Shown: one piece after another, positions 23,218 to 35,734 of the stretch
How positions within the stretch are numbered: the stretch's first letter is position 1
Layout: each line of letters starts with the position of its first letter
DNA from: Brachynemurus nebulosus
Taxonomy: Eukaryota > Arthropoda > Insecta > Neuroptera > Myrmeleontidae
NCBI GenBank assembly: GCA_035578155.1
Contig: JAPWDM010000001.1
Coordinates: 159,809,498 to 159,873,497, forward strand
DNA: 64,000 nt
Direction: 5' to 3'
Translations under genes and position numbers: made by a program
Notes under the pieces: generated by a model
Told to the model about the DNA's origin: nothing
The model's database searches: none
The model's input: only the letters and a program-made list of their open reading frames with translations

Positions 23218-23547
23218 TTATATAAAATCCATTTCACTTAAATTTAACCATGATTCATCACTTATGAATTCAAAGAATTTCCGTTTTCTTGACTTTATCA
23301 CTTTCATTATTACACTTGCGTAATTTTTAAATTTGCAGTTTGTTTTTAGAAAAGAATAGAAGATTGATTTGTTTCGAATACAAGAATTATTTATTTCTTT
23401 AAATGATACATTCTCAGTTGTATTTGAAATTGGGTATACATAGTTTTCAGCTGTCCATATTTGTTTGTACTCGATTATACGTCGACCGTCACATTTTTTT
23501 TTTTTTTTTTTGATAGTTATTTTTGTGATATCAATTTTATGTATCAC
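23218..23547 (-). pseudogene. Unidentified coding remnant, duplicated at 28592-28800
   Basis: A minus-strand frame of about 110 codons ends at 23218 and includes RNKSIFYSFLKTNC, KRKFFEFISDESWLNL and SEMDFI. The inverted copy near 28640-28795 encodes NKSMFYSFLKTNC and KLFKFISDEAWLNL with one stop. Differences are largely conservative at the protein level, which suggests both came from a real protein C-terminus. The N-terminal part here is lysine-rich and probably non-coding. I do not recognise the family; a transposase or endonuclease tail is possible. Confidence 0.4.
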
Positions 23548-23923
23548 AATTTTTTTTAACTGTACCCCAGTCCAAAAACAATTCCATGTTTAAAAAAAAC
23601 CTTTTAAATTACTTAAACAAATATATAAAATTTAATAGGCAAACATATTATAATTATTTTTAGAAAAAAAAAAATAATAAAAAAAATAATAAGGAAATTC
23701 AAAAAAGAGGAGTTTAAATAGCATACATAACAATCTGTAAAATTAATAAGAATATTTAAGATATCAAAGAAAGTCTCTACTATTAACCATACCTACTTCT
23801 AAAATCCTGCATATTCTTTTGCCTCAAAACGTTGACTATATTTTGACAAGTATAAAAAAAGTAATAATAAGGTAAGGTTACAGATTTCATAAACAATGTC
23901 AATCAAAAGTTAACACACACTTA

Positions 23924-24004
23924 AGGTACCATCACAGTGTGATCGACCGAAAAATAGTCAATTTTCACAATTTTTTTTTGGATGGATAGGATGGGGGAAT
24001 GCGG
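23924..24004 (+). repeat. Inverted-end segment GGTACCATCACAGTGTGAT (left)
   Basis: TTAAGGTACCATCACAGTGT then GATCG, TTTTCACAATTTTTTTT and GGATGGATAGGATGGGGGAA are mirrored at 28440-28527. The outer base of both ends is TTAA, which would suit a TTAA-targeting element spanning 23928-28523, but homology also continues outside. Confidence 0.8.
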
Positions 24005-24076
24005 ATGAATTTTTTTTACGATTGATACCACTATTTAACAATACAAAATTATTTTTTTTATTTATTTTTATTTATT

Positions 24077-24198
24077 TAGCGAATTTCCAAAACTGGAAAT
24101 TCAGCTTTTACGCCAGGTGTCATGGTGCGACCTAAGCCCGGGACCATATCAGAAATATGTTTTGAGGTCCCTAGAATACGAAAATGATATTCACTAAA

Positions 24199-24276
<78 letters not shown>

Positions 24277-24420
24277 CCGCGCGATAACTCTCGAACGAAA
24301 CGTTTAATGCTTATGAAATTTTGTGTGCGAATTCGATTTTCCAAATCGTTGGATGAGTTCGTTAGCCAGACACGTCGGATGCCCAGAAGTAGGTTTTCCG
24401 GGAGTTTTTTGTCAACAAAA
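24077..24420 (+). mobile_element. TAGCGAATTTYC repeat family, left part with (AT)n
   Basis: It starts TAGCGAATTTCC, then GAAATTCAGC, GACCTAAGCCCGGGACCATA, TTTTGAGGTCCCTAGAA, the AT tract 24202-24272, CGCGATAACTCTCGAACGAA and GATGAGTTCGTTAGCCAGAC then ACGTCGGATGCCC. The same order occurs at 47979-48330. The matching right end, GGAAATTCGCTA, lies at 28071-28082, 4 kb away, so the copy may be split by later insertions. Confidence 0.75.
24202..24272. repeat. (TA)n microsatellite
   Basis: Pure AT run of about 70 bases at a fixed position within the repeat family. Confidence 0.97.
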
Positions 24421-26540
24421 TGAGTTTTTCGCCAGAATTAAGCAATTTTTCAAATTTTTTTTTACACCAAGCCATAGTAAAAGGTAAAATGCATAAAAAA
24501 GGTTTTTATACCGTTGCTCTAAATTACTTACTTTTCGAGAAAAACTAGGAAATATGTCGTTCTCCATTTCACTCGCACTCGCATTCTTTTTTTTTCTGTC
24601 TCATTTTTTGCGAGCTAAATTCGAAAAAAACCGCTTTATAAGTACCGTGTCATGATTTTTTTAATCCAATTTAACGATTCGGCTATATTCTATTTCTCTG
24701 TCAGTTAAATGTTTTTATAATGTAAAAACATTTAACTCTGTTCCATTTTTTTTTAGAAAAAAAATCACGGCGCAGTTTTTTATGTGATATGATCAGAATT
24801 TAGATTATATTTACACCTTCCTAAAATTAATAAGAGTTTGCTTCAATCGTATAAAAATTACGTTAAATCATATTCAAACAATAATATTTTTACGTAATTT
24901 TCTATCCAATTGACAATACAGTTATGATTAGAATTGTATAATCAGAGTATTCTAGTATTAAATAATTTTGCACATTCAATTTTTTTTTAACAAAAACAAA
25001 TTTTTTTAAATTTTGACACATTCTTTTATGAAATTTCGATTAAGAAATATTAAAAAATTTTAAAGTGAATCATTTAAAAAGAGTTAAAAATAAATTAAAA
25101 AGGAAACATTTCTCTATTTTAACATATTTGTAAAGAAAATTTTAGTTTACTTACAGTTTTTTGAAAAAATGTAATAACATTTTTACATACAATAAAGATT
25201 ATATTTGAACGGTAGGAAATCCACAAATTTTTTTTTATTTCTTTAATTAATTATTAAATTTGGTTTTAGAAGAAAATCTTCGTCTAATTCGCTCCAAGCC
25301 GAAAGTATAGCCACTAATAAGGACATTCCACTGTTAAAATAAATGGAAAATATATTGAAATTTATTTAATGAAAGCCATTCATACACATTTTTAAAATAT
25401 CCTTTTGAATTATATAACAAATAAAATCTGTGTAAAAAAATCTAATTGACGTGTTTTTTCTCAATTTTCTAATATTAAGTAAGGCTCGTTAGTTAGGGAG
25501 TGATTGTGTCAAAATTTTAATATAAAATATGGTAATTTTAACCCTCTTTAAAAGAACATTTCGATTTTAACAATAAAAAAATTTTAAAAAGTGTTTTAGT
25601 TTTTCCCGGATTACCAAAAACTTTTCATAGGCATATCTGTGACTAAAGTTGCCTCCCTTTCTTAAGAAAATAAAGTATTTTTAAAATTTTGTGCAAAAAA
25701 ATAAAACACAATTAACGAAAAAAAAGTACGCGTTCCCATATTTTTAGGATTTTGTAGTACAAGAAAATCCTTATAAATTCATCATATCTGTTATTGCATT
25801 TACTAGCTTTTACGCAATTTAATGAACAGTATCGTTTTGATTTTTTAAACTCATTTAAGACATTTATTGTTAGTGAGACATATTTGAATTATTTTCCTAA
25901 CTAATAAATTAAATTCTGTAGACTGATGTTTTTGTAGATAAAAAAAATTCTAGGTAACGTCTGTATTAGACAAAAGTCTGAAAAATGGACGTAGAATCTC
26001 ACTGTTATTAATTATTATGTCTTAGTCTTTTGAAAAATTATTTTTTGAACTAAAATAAGAATAGGAGGAATATAAACTTAGGGGTAAACGACAGGGGTAT
26101 ATAAACTTTATTTTAGATTCTACGTTTATTTTTACAGAAAATCATCAAGTAACTATTATTTCTTTTTTGAATGTATAAATACAAAAAGTTCGAAATTATT
26201 TTATATTAGAATTTCAATTTTGGTCGACCCTACGGGTTGTCCCCATTTACTCTTTTCTCGTCTCTTTTGACCCCAATTTTTCATAGAGAAGAAATTAATT
26301 ATACGATTTTTGTTAATTTTTCAAAAACCACCGATATTTTTAAATTTTTTTGGATACTGCTGATAAAGTGACCATCTTCGCGTAAATTTTTAATATATTA
26401 AAGATTAGGTACTCATAAAATAAATACAAAAAAATACGGTGTGAAGTCTGAATGCGTACCTATTCATCCTTGTCTACGGTAGCACATTTTTTATTGACAT
26501 AAATATTAGAAACGCAGGAAAAGAGACCAGGAATCAACAT
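24421..26540. other. AT-rich non-coding stretch
   Basis: Homopolymer-rich sequence. Short self-complementary ATTTAACTGTGTTCC-like and AAATGTTTTTATAATGTAAA motifs occur near 24700-24740. No reading frame over 60 codons or recognisable motif is present. Confidence 0.5.
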
Positions 26541-26544
26541 AGAA

Positions 26545-27330
26545 GTGGATTACGGTACGATATATTTTCTGAAAAAAGTGCTTAGGACCAAAGTTATAGA
26601 GTTCAAAGTGATGCACTTGATGATGACTTTGAAGTTGACCTTGAGGTCAATTTCCAAAATCATTTGAAAATCATTTAATATTTTTCAAAAGGAGTAGTTT
26701 ACTTTTCATCCCTAAATGGTTCAAAGTATATTCGAACGAATTTCACATGTAAGATAGAAAATAAGTGATCAAGAAGTAATTTTGAAAAATACTTGCTCAA
26801 TCGCAATCGGAAAAATAATAGTTAATCATATGTTCAATTGAATTCCTAATATGATAACTATAGAGTAGCAATAAAAATTTTAAAAAATTTTGAAAATTTC
26901 TAATATAACATAAAGTTAATGTTTAACTTACAATTGGAGTGATATTAAACCTTTTCTTAACTTTACTTCTAAAATTACTTACAAAAATGTTTTCTTCTAA
27001 TTTTTTCTATAAATTTGCGCCTATTTTTCCAATTCGTCAGGTTTTTATTTTTTTTATTTTAGAAAAATAACGCAACAAATCAATTTTGAAATTAGATTGA
27101 GTCAATACATGAAATTACTGCTTATAGGTACAGGATATGGTCAAAGTTCGGCAATGGCTAATCATTTTCAACTGACCTTGAAAATCGATTTCAGAGTCAC
27201 TATCAAGTGCATCGCTTTAAATTCTACAAATTTGGTACTCAGCCCTTTTTTCAGAAAATATGTCGTTTCAAAAATATTTAGCTATAACTATTTTCATCTA
27301 CAGAGGTTGAATGGTGTTTTCTACCCCTAA
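26545..27330. repeat. Diverged inverted repeat (~110-bp arms)
   Basis: ATATTTTCTGAAAAAAGTGC, ACCAAAGTTATAGAGTT, GATGCACTTGATGATGACTT and GACCTTGAGGTCA (26560-26655) are mirrored with about 75-80% identity by 27160-27265. The interior is AT-rich. A plus-strand frame at 27097-27330 lies over the right arm and is not credible as a gene. Confidence 0.65.
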
Positions 27331-27639
27331 AAAGCGTATTTAGCCGAAATAAAAAAAACACGTATTTAATATTTTTCGCTGTTTAATAAGTATGTTAAGT
27401 TTCATTCAAATTGGCGAGTATTAGTTGGGTAGTGTTATTTGTCAGAATGTTTTGCCGATCTAGTTTTTTCAATATTTCTTTGCTCGTTTTCAGAATTTGT
27501 ATTTTAATTTCTACGGACAAATAACTCATTCTTTTCTTCGATTTGAGTAACTTTTATTTGCTGATGTTGACCATTAATTGATCGAAACATATCAAATATT
27601 TTTCAATGATTTTTTTAGCGAATGTCGAAAATTTTGAAA

Positions 27640-28110
27640 ATTTTTTCACCGTTAGTAAGTTCAAGTATTTGAATTCATTAAGTAATTAAATGATGTCCAC
27701 AAGAACCTTACGGACTACCATAAGTTATATGAGATCCCTAGGACCCGTTTTTTACTGTTAGGATAAACTTGTTACTAAAATTATTTTAGATGAATAAAGG
27801 TTATGTTGTATGATTTCCGCCAGGGTTTACTGTTCCCATTATTGTAAAAAATAAACTAACCGACCGATTTTGAAAATTTTTTCACTGTTAGAGAACTAAA
27901 TTATTTTAGATGGATACAACTATGCTGCACAAAGTCCGTTCGGGTTCTTGGGTCCCAAAAATATCAAAACTAATTACCCAGCCGATTTTAAAAAATCTTT
28001 TACTCTTAGAAAGCTAAACTATTTTAAATAGGTACAGTTCTTAGATGAGATCCGCCAGTCCCCAAAATTTGGAAATTCGCTATGTTATGCAGATGCTGCG
28101 ACAGGGGTAT
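27640..28110 (-). repeat. Minisatellite block, inverted orientation, with family right end
   Basis: Three ~125-bp units carry CCGATTTTGAAAATTTTTTC then ACTGTTAG and CTAAAATTATTTTAGAT, the reverse complement of units at 1-540. They run into GGAAATTCGCTATGTTATGC (28071) and CTGCGACAGGGGTATTTTTA, which also follow such units at 51511. Confidence 0.75.
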
Positions 28111-28114
28111 TTTT

Positions 28115-28440
28115 ATAATTATTACAACTTTTTTCAAAAAGTGTCTTTAAAAAAGGCCGAAATTCGGTGCCAACGGTTGCAGCCGCAGTTTTTATCTGGC
28201 AAAAAAATCAAATGGATCAAATCAAATCAAATCAAAAAGTACAAAATTTTTTACAGTTTTCCCTGTGAAAAAATAGGAAGATTTCAAAAAAGTGGCTCCC
28301 ATAGAAACAGCGGTTTACTTACAGATTGATAATCCATTTAATTTTTTTTTTTTTTTTTTCAGATAAAAACTGCGACCGAACTCGTGGGCACCGAATTTCG
28401 GCCTTTTTAAAGACACTTTTTTCAAAAAATTATAATAATT
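28115..28440. repeat. Hairpin: two ~100-bp inverted arms
   Basis: AAAAAGTGTCTTTAAAAAAG then GCCGAAATTCGGTGCC and GCAGTTTTTATCTG are mirrored by CAGATAAAAACTGCG, GGCACCGAATTTCGGCC and TTTTTAAAGACACTTTTTT. The loop has an (ATCAA)n-like run near 28212. Confidence 0.82.
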
Positions 28441-28527
28441 ATCCCCATTCCCCCATCCTATCCATCCGAAAAAAATTGTGAAAATTGAATATTTTTCGCC
28501 CAATCACACTGTGATGGTACCTTAAGA
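28440..28527 (-). repeat. Inverted-end segment (right), ending GGTACC-TTAA
   Basis: Reverse complement of 23924-24004: CCCCCATCCTATCCATCC, TTGTGAAAATTGA and ATCACACTGTGATGGTACCT then TAA. Confidence 0.8.
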
Positions 28528-28591
28528 AACATAAAAATTTATTAATAAAAAACGCAAGTAATATAAAAATAACATTTAAAAATACCCTATT

Positions 28592-28870
28592 TCAAATACA
28601 ATTGATCATGAGTGAAAGTTAAAAAATTAAATAATTCTTATATTCAAAACAAATCAATGTTCTATTCTTTTCTAAAAACAAACTGCAATTTTAAAATTTA
28701 CGTAAGTGCAATAATGAAAGAGATATAGCGAAGAAAACGAAAATTATTTAAATTCATAAGTGACGAAGCATGGTTAAATTTAACTGAAATAGACCATAGA
28801 TATTTATAGGTCTAGTCAACTAAAAATAGTCTGACGTCATCGAACAAATGAAGCAAAATTAGACGCACTT
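28592..28870 (+). repeat. Inverted copy of 23218-23445 plus a dispersed tail
   Basis: 28592-28800 matches 23222-23445 in reverse complement and encodes the second version of the unidentified protein tail. From 28813, TCAACTAAAAATAGTCTGAC and AACAAATGAAGCAAAATTAG recur at 35747-35797, so this is a boundary with another dispersed repeat. Confidence 0.65.
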
Positions 28871-30884
28871 AGTTTTCTCTCTTCCTTTTTGTTATTTCTA
28901 TATTAAAATCATCATTTATTTATTAATATTATTTTAACTATAGTTGTGTATATTATAGTAACTAAAAATTGTAACTAAAAAAAACATATAAAATTATATT
29001 GTTAACGAAAAGTTCGATATACGCCCCAATGCAGAAAGTTTCACTAATAATTGTAAGTGGTAATCAAGTTTCCTATACATACTTGTGATTTACATACTTT
29101 TAATTGTCACTGTACTTACGATGTTTGTATACATACACTCAAGATATTCTTAAATTAATATTCTTACAAGATGTAAGCTAAACAATTAAAGCACGTGTAC
29201 ACAAAAAAACCTTATTCTATTTTTAATTCTACCTCATACCATCATATTTACACAGTTTAATACACATAAGAATTCTTCATATTTATTCTTTAGATTCTTT
29301 TTAATGTGGGCGACTGTATGTGCTACTATATACACTGTGGCTCAACAAAACATTTCGGATCCAGTTTAATGCAACGAACAGAGAACAACTATAGCCTATC
29401 CTAAAGTTAAATAATAACAAACAACTGAGTAGATGTATTGTTAACTTCAAAAATGCATCACTGCTTGCATGAGGCATAGTCAAAAGTTCAAAAAGGCATC
29501 ATACGCATCACAACGAAAAATAACGAAAAATCAAAAGTTCATTTTTACATTTGATGCGTCAAAACAATGCATCAAGAAATTTGCTGACACGTGTCATGCG
29601 TATAATGTAATGTCACAACCACTTACATTTAAAATATAGGTGGCATGGTAATGTGAATAACGGATTATGGATAATAAAAAGAATTATACATGAATTATAA
29701 CTATTTGCTAAATAAACACCATGACGATTATAGGAATAATTACGAAAAACAAATTGTTGAAAAAGATGAATGTATTTACGTCTCATTAAAATTTTTTAAA
29801 CTATTTGAATGCCTACAAGTTGCACTTATTCAAATAATTTCAACATTTTCAGTTTCAAGTAGATAAGTTCAAGTTGAAATTCAAAGATAATACATACAAG
29901 GACTGTATTGCTATATTATCTATAGTCTAATCATGCTATATTATCTACAGTCAAATTAGAGGCTAAATGATGCCAATATCCAGTTCAAAAACATCTAATG
30001 TGCATCAAATTTCAAGAGAGCATCAGCATCGGATCATGTAGTATTAGACGCATCAGAAAAGTCATGATGCTGCATCGATGCGGTAAACTACCCTTATATG
30101 TGTTGCTACTACACTGTGGTGATAAAATAGGTATAATCTTATTTTTAAAACTGAAAATGACTCATTTCAAAAATCATCTAAACGTTATTATAATTTCTAC
30201 ATATAAAAGTTATTATAATTTCTACTATCCTTTTTCAATATATTAGATAGTAGATCTTGTGAGAGATAGCTATATTACGAGTTTGTCTAAAACATAAATT
30301 TATGGGAATGAGTCATTTCCAGTTGTCGTTCTTTTCACCACACCTAACATTACTTGACCTATACAATGTTTGCAATTTGTGAAAATTTATAAAAAAAATT
30401 TTTAAATTAATAAAATAAAAAGATTTGGTAAATGATCCGATAATCTGACTTCGACAATTCATGATTTGATGCTAAGGGATTATTTATTGTGTGGATATAG
30501 GTATACAGTTATTCGTTTATGGTGATAAATCAGCATCAGTTAACACTTTGAAAGTCAATATAACTAGGGTTGTTGCCGAAATAGGGTCTCAATTATTAGA
30601 TAAGATGGTCCAAAATTGAACTGACAGAATGTTGTTTATAAGAGATAATCGTAGTGAATATGTGCGAAAAATTGCTTTCTTACACTAAATGCCATAAATT
30701 CGTCTTGTAAATGAAAAAAACTTTTTACCGTCACTTAATACCTACGTATTTTTTTAAATTCAGATTAAAGTTTTATAATGTCAAAAAAAAACTTCTTTTG
30801 TAATAATCAATACTAATACATATAATAAAGAAAGAAAATTTGTTTGTATGTCCGAAGTAAATTTAAAAAGTACTGAATCAATTT
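28871..30884. other. AT-rich non-coding stretch
   Basis: Contains scattered GCATCA/TGATGC words (29440-30080) and a partial local repeat CTATATTATCTAYAGTC (29910 and 29937). No gene or element boundary can be supported. Confidence 0.45.
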
Positions 30885-31270
30885 TGAGTTTGATAGCTAA
30901 ACTATTTCAGGTCAACATAGGCTATGCCTCTAGACCACGGCAACACAAAAAGCGCGTGAAGTAAACAACCCAACCGAATTTGAAAATTTTTTTACTGTTG
31001 GGAAGCTAAACAAAGGCTGCATTATATTAGGATGCCCAAGGTTTTGGAGAAATTTCTCCTCAAATGCTATCGAATTATGAGAGAAGTTAACGTGAGTTCA
31101 AAATTGTCCGTTAGGGTACTAGAGACACAAAAAAAGCTTAAAATAAAATAAAATAAACAGTTAAACGGAACTTGGGTAGCAAGATCATAGTGATTATGGA
31201 CCACTGGGTGTTAAGGTCATAGTGATTATGGGCCACTGAATAGTAAGGTCGTAGTGGTTAAGTATCACTA
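30885..31270 (-). repeat. Dispersed minisatellite repeat, inverted copy
   Basis: From right to left it mirrors 58800-59200: about three ~42-bp units (ATCATAGTGATTATGGACCA), AACTTGGGTAGC, AAACAGTTAAACGGAA, the AACGTGAG-CAAAATTGTCCG segment, and the 125-bp unit core. It links two minisatellites seen together again at 58800-59690. Confidence 0.82.
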
Positions 31271-31654
31271 AAATCGCAAAAATTAAATTTTTATTCTTTG
31301 TAAGTTTGCAACATTTGAGCAGATTGGTATTTTTCATTACATTTTTTTTTTGGCTATTATTCATACATACTTATATATTAATCCCTTGTCAACTACTGAC
31401 CTCAACCCCTCCCTATCGTAATGGGTGGGAATAAAACGAAAAATATTCATGAAAAAATAACGTCCAGCGACATCTCTATTTTACAGTTACTTAGGGAGTG
31501 AAGCCAATCACTATAAATAACATTTCGTACAGAATTTCGGAATATCTTATTTAAAAGTAATAGAACCATTCAGATATTTTTCACAAATAAAATCGTGGGC
31601 CAGAGCTATCAACTCTGCAGGAAGTTATATATAAAAACATCAAAATGAAAATAA

Positions 31655-31700
31655 ATTTTTACACCTGAGCGAAGCCCAGGATGGGCTGCTAGTAAAAGAT
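31655..31700 (+). repeat. Possible Helitron-like 3' end
   Basis: GAGCGAAGCCCAGGATGGGC then TGCTAGTA has a short GCCCA/TGGGC hairpin followed by CTAGT, the form of many insect Helitron termini. No left end was located. Confidence 0.3.
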
Positions 31701-31787
31701 AAAATTAAAATAGTATCGACAAGAGGGTTGAGCTTCGTGTAATAACATTAATGTTTCGACTATTGGTGCCATATTTGCTTATCTAAA

Positions 31788-32046
31788 TCTAAATATTTAG
31801 TGCCTGTAGGTATTTCACTACTAACAGTCTGTATTTTTTCTTTGTTAGTAAATTGTTGACTACGCTAAATTCACTTTCGACAAAATATAGAGTTGGTATT
31901 GGGAATTTAGTATTAACCAAACTTGTGCATTCTAGTGATTTGGATGGCGGTTGAAATTCAGCGCACTCACAATCAGACCGAAAAAGCCCCCTTAGATCTC
32001 TTTAACGCCAATCCGTGGGCGGTATCGACCCTATTGAAAACCACTG
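31788..32046 (-). mobile_element. hAT element end with transposase C-terminal remnant
   Basis: On the minus strand it begins CAGTGGTTTTCAATAGGGTC (from 32046), a typical hAT terminus. About 100 bases on, a frame reads NTKFPIPTLYFVESEFSVVN then NLLTKKKYRLLVVKYLQALN before a TAG at about 31788. P-T-x-x-x-V-E-x-x-FS with N-x-L-x-x-K-x-x-RL is the hAT C-terminal dimerisation region. The terminus is joined almost directly to this tail, so the catalytic body is deleted. The other end was not found. Confidence 0.7.
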
Positions 32047-32760
32047 ATTTAAATTTATTATTTTGTTTTTTATTCTAATCAGCGACCGAAATGAACGTGT
32101 AAAAATATCCCCAGAGCACGTAAAATGCCCTTATAAGAACAAAATTTTTAATTATCGATTGGACTGCAACAGTTATCTTAATCTTTCCTTTGCTGTCTTT
32201 ATTGTCACTAAAATAAAGAAAATCGAACATACTGTAAATACTCGCGTCCTGCAGTAACTACATACGTGGGTTCTCTCCTTTTCTTCACAATTTGATACTT
32301 TTTATTCCCTTCTATTTCCAGATACTTTATAGAGTAATATATTTTTGGTTACCAAACACGTTTTCACGTCTTAGCAGTTTAGCAATTGAATACCATTTTA
32401 TTATTCGATGTAAGTGTATGACTTTAATATTAAAAAAAAATATTTCAAAAACATTTTCACCTTTGATATGTAATATATGAATATAGATATTTGAACACAT
32501 AGGTATCGTTACCATTTAATATTAAATATAATATTTATCAATAAATAATAAATTGACGTTATTTTGGAAAAGAAATATAAAAATTGGTCTTAACTGAAAT
32601 GTTATATTCCTTTACACTTCCTTTATGACGGATTTTTTCTATATTTAACAAGACATTTAAAACTTATTTTCACTGGGGCTATCAAGGAAAGACTGAAAAA
32701 CAAAATACAAAATGAATATGGTGAACAAATTTTTGATTTTGTCAAATTTTCACTTAAATA
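32047..32760. other. AT-rich non-coding stretch
   Basis: I see no motif-bearing frame, repeat pair or element end here. Confidence 0.45.
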
Positions 32761-32761
32761 T

Positions 32762-33576
<815 letters not shown>

Positions 33577-34290
33577 TTAATTAAACATGTTAAGAAGGGG
33601 AGATTTATTTATGTCAATTTGGTCATTTAAAACTGTTATGTTTGGATCATTATTTAATTTGTTTATTTCTAATGCTTCTAATATATGTATTTACTGTCCT
33701 TTTTCATAAAAGTGAAGGATTTTGGGTTTGTAGTCCGGTTTTACAGAATGTCCGTATTCTAAAAGGTGAAGACCAAAGTTGGATGTATGTTTGTGAGAGG
33801 TAGTATGTTCACGGTATCTAATTTCAAAAGATCTTCCTGATTGATCAATATATGCTAAATTACAATCTCCACAATCCTTTTTTCTTTTGCAATGAAAATG
33901 GATTGACCAATATTATTCGTAGAATAAAAGGCGGGAGTTAGACCAAATTAACTAAAACAATTGCCAATTTTATGAGAAGTGTTTCCTAAATATGGTGAAG
34001 ATATGTATTGTTTGGGTACGGAATTGACAGGAGAGATAGGAGGATAGGTCTGTTCTATAGTAAGCTGTTCCAGTTTTACGTTTATAAGTTTTTGTATAGA
34101 ATTTGGTGAGAAGCCATTAGAAATTACTATTTCTTTAATGGTGTTAAGCTCTATTGTTCTATCTTTAGCTCTATGGATCATGAAACGGTAAGCTGCCAGT
34201 TTGTTGGTTAGTGGAGAAAAGGAATCAGCTGGTATTGTGATATCTGTAAACGCGGATTTGCAATATATGTTAAATTTGAATTTTTTTTTA
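33577..34290 (-). pseudogene. Penelope-like element fragment (RT C-terminus + GIY-YIG)
   Basis: Minus strand. The upstream part (about 34290-33948) reads FNIYCKSAFTDITIPADSFS, then LAAYRFMIHRA and ELNTIKEIVISNGFS, a pattern of the region after the RT palm in Penelope-like elements. After a break (about 33890-33940) comes KKDCGDCNLAYIDQSGRSFE then IRYREH, matching the C-x2-C ... YIG-QTGRS ... R-x-x-EH form of the GIY-YIG nuclease. The end has EALEINKL and LNDQ before TAA at 33577-33579. An in-frame TAA lies at 33691-33693. The polymerase active site is absent. Such elements use the nuclease to cut target DNA; this copy is dead. Confidence 0.85.
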
Positions 34291-34584
34291 TATTATTTTT
34301 TTGTTATTTATATTCACGGCATACACATATTATATTATAGAAGGCATTGTAATTGGGGGCTTACAGTCGCCATTACATACATTTTGTGACGTCGTTATGA
34401 CCGAGATAAATAATTTAACTTATGGCAAAATTGCTTAAATATTTTGAATTTAAATTATTTAAGTACATATTTTGAATTGTAAAAGTTTATAAAATATTTA
34501 AAATGGCTAAATTTACGATAAATATATGAAATAATTATAGTGGAAGAAATCTGAAAATTATAAAATTAAATTTTTTGCGTTTCA

Positions 34585-34855
34585 GTTTCAGAGAGGGGAA
34601 AACGTCGTTTGTAATTTAGCAACAACAAAAATTTGCTCTGATAAATTTGAAGAGTCCGACTACACTAGTTTAAAAGATAAATTATGAAATACTCTAGTAG
34701 AAAAATGACATCTAAGTAAAGGTGCTTTACCTTCTAAATATCTTCTCAAGCTTAATGCAGTTACTGAAAGAGAAAATAGCAAACGGAAAAGAGAACATAA
34801 GAGACAAGTTTCGGAAATTAATGAACGGCTTGCTTTTAAAATTATGCGTTTTTAA
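34585..34855 (+). pseudogene. THAP-domain exon remnant
   Basis: After a pyrimidine-rich TTTTTTGCGTTTCAG that looks like a splice acceptor, the plus frame reads ENVVCNLATTKICSDKFEES then DYTSLKD. It continues past two stops to HLSKGALPSKYLLKLNA and a basic tail ending at TAA (34853-34855). ICS-x-x-FEESDY ... L-x-x-GA-x-P matches the second half of a THAP zinc-binding domain, in which the expected His of C-x2-H is Lys here. The first C-x-C half was not found. It could come from a THAP-bearing transposon (P-like) or a host THAP gene. Confidence 0.6.
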
Positions 34856-35734
34856 TATTAAATTTAATAAAAAGTAATAATTACAAACATGAAGCAAAGA
34901 AACGAATGCGCAATATACTTAATAGGTACTAAAAACGATGAAGTTAAATTTAAGGACATTGTTGTGAAAACAGAGTAAATATTCTTAAAATTATAGTTTG
35001 CATTTTACTTACAAATTGCATTTTTGGATTAATAAATAAAAATCGTATGCAGGCTGATAAATATTTTATAAATTATCTTCTTGATAATTCATCAAATAAT
35101 TACTGATTTACCAGTGAAGGTAACAAAATTGTACTTCAAAATACTAAATCAGAATATTTCCAAACATAAACATTAAAAAGGAAAATTGAACAAAACTATT
35201 TTGTAAATATTATTAATAAATGCAGTAAGTTATACAAATATCGGATGGGTGTCTTTATTTAACATTAAATTTAAGGCTAATTAATAAATTCCAATGCAGA
35301 AATAAAATAAAATGAAATAAATCAACATTTTTGATTCTTTTTTTGGTAGTTTTTGTAGATAGATTCGTATAGCTTATTCAATAGATCGGTCCGAATGACG
35401 TCACATTCATCTGTCAAAAAATTAAATAGATTGCCTTGGTATCCATAATATAATGTGTGTATGCCGTGATTTATATTTATAATTATTTATATTTATTTTT
35501 TTTTTACCATATTCATTATAGATTTTCACAAAGTAAAATTATCTACAATTAATTATGTGAAAATGCAAAATATTTTATTCTTGAATTATAATCATACTTC
35601 ATCTTTTCGGTTCGTCTGTAGCACCCTCATAGTTTGTATATTTTTAAACCTATGTGTATTTAGGATGGTTCGAATATTCAGATTTAAGTATTTGTCTTGG
35701 TGAATATTTGACAGTTGTCACATATTTTTAATGA
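34856..35734. other. AT-rich non-coding stretch
   Basis: No motif-bearing frame or element end recognised. Confidence 0.45.

Noticed and set aside
27097..27330. 77-codon plus frame
   Set aside because: It covers one arm of a diverged inverted repeat and the mirrored arm has no equivalent frame.
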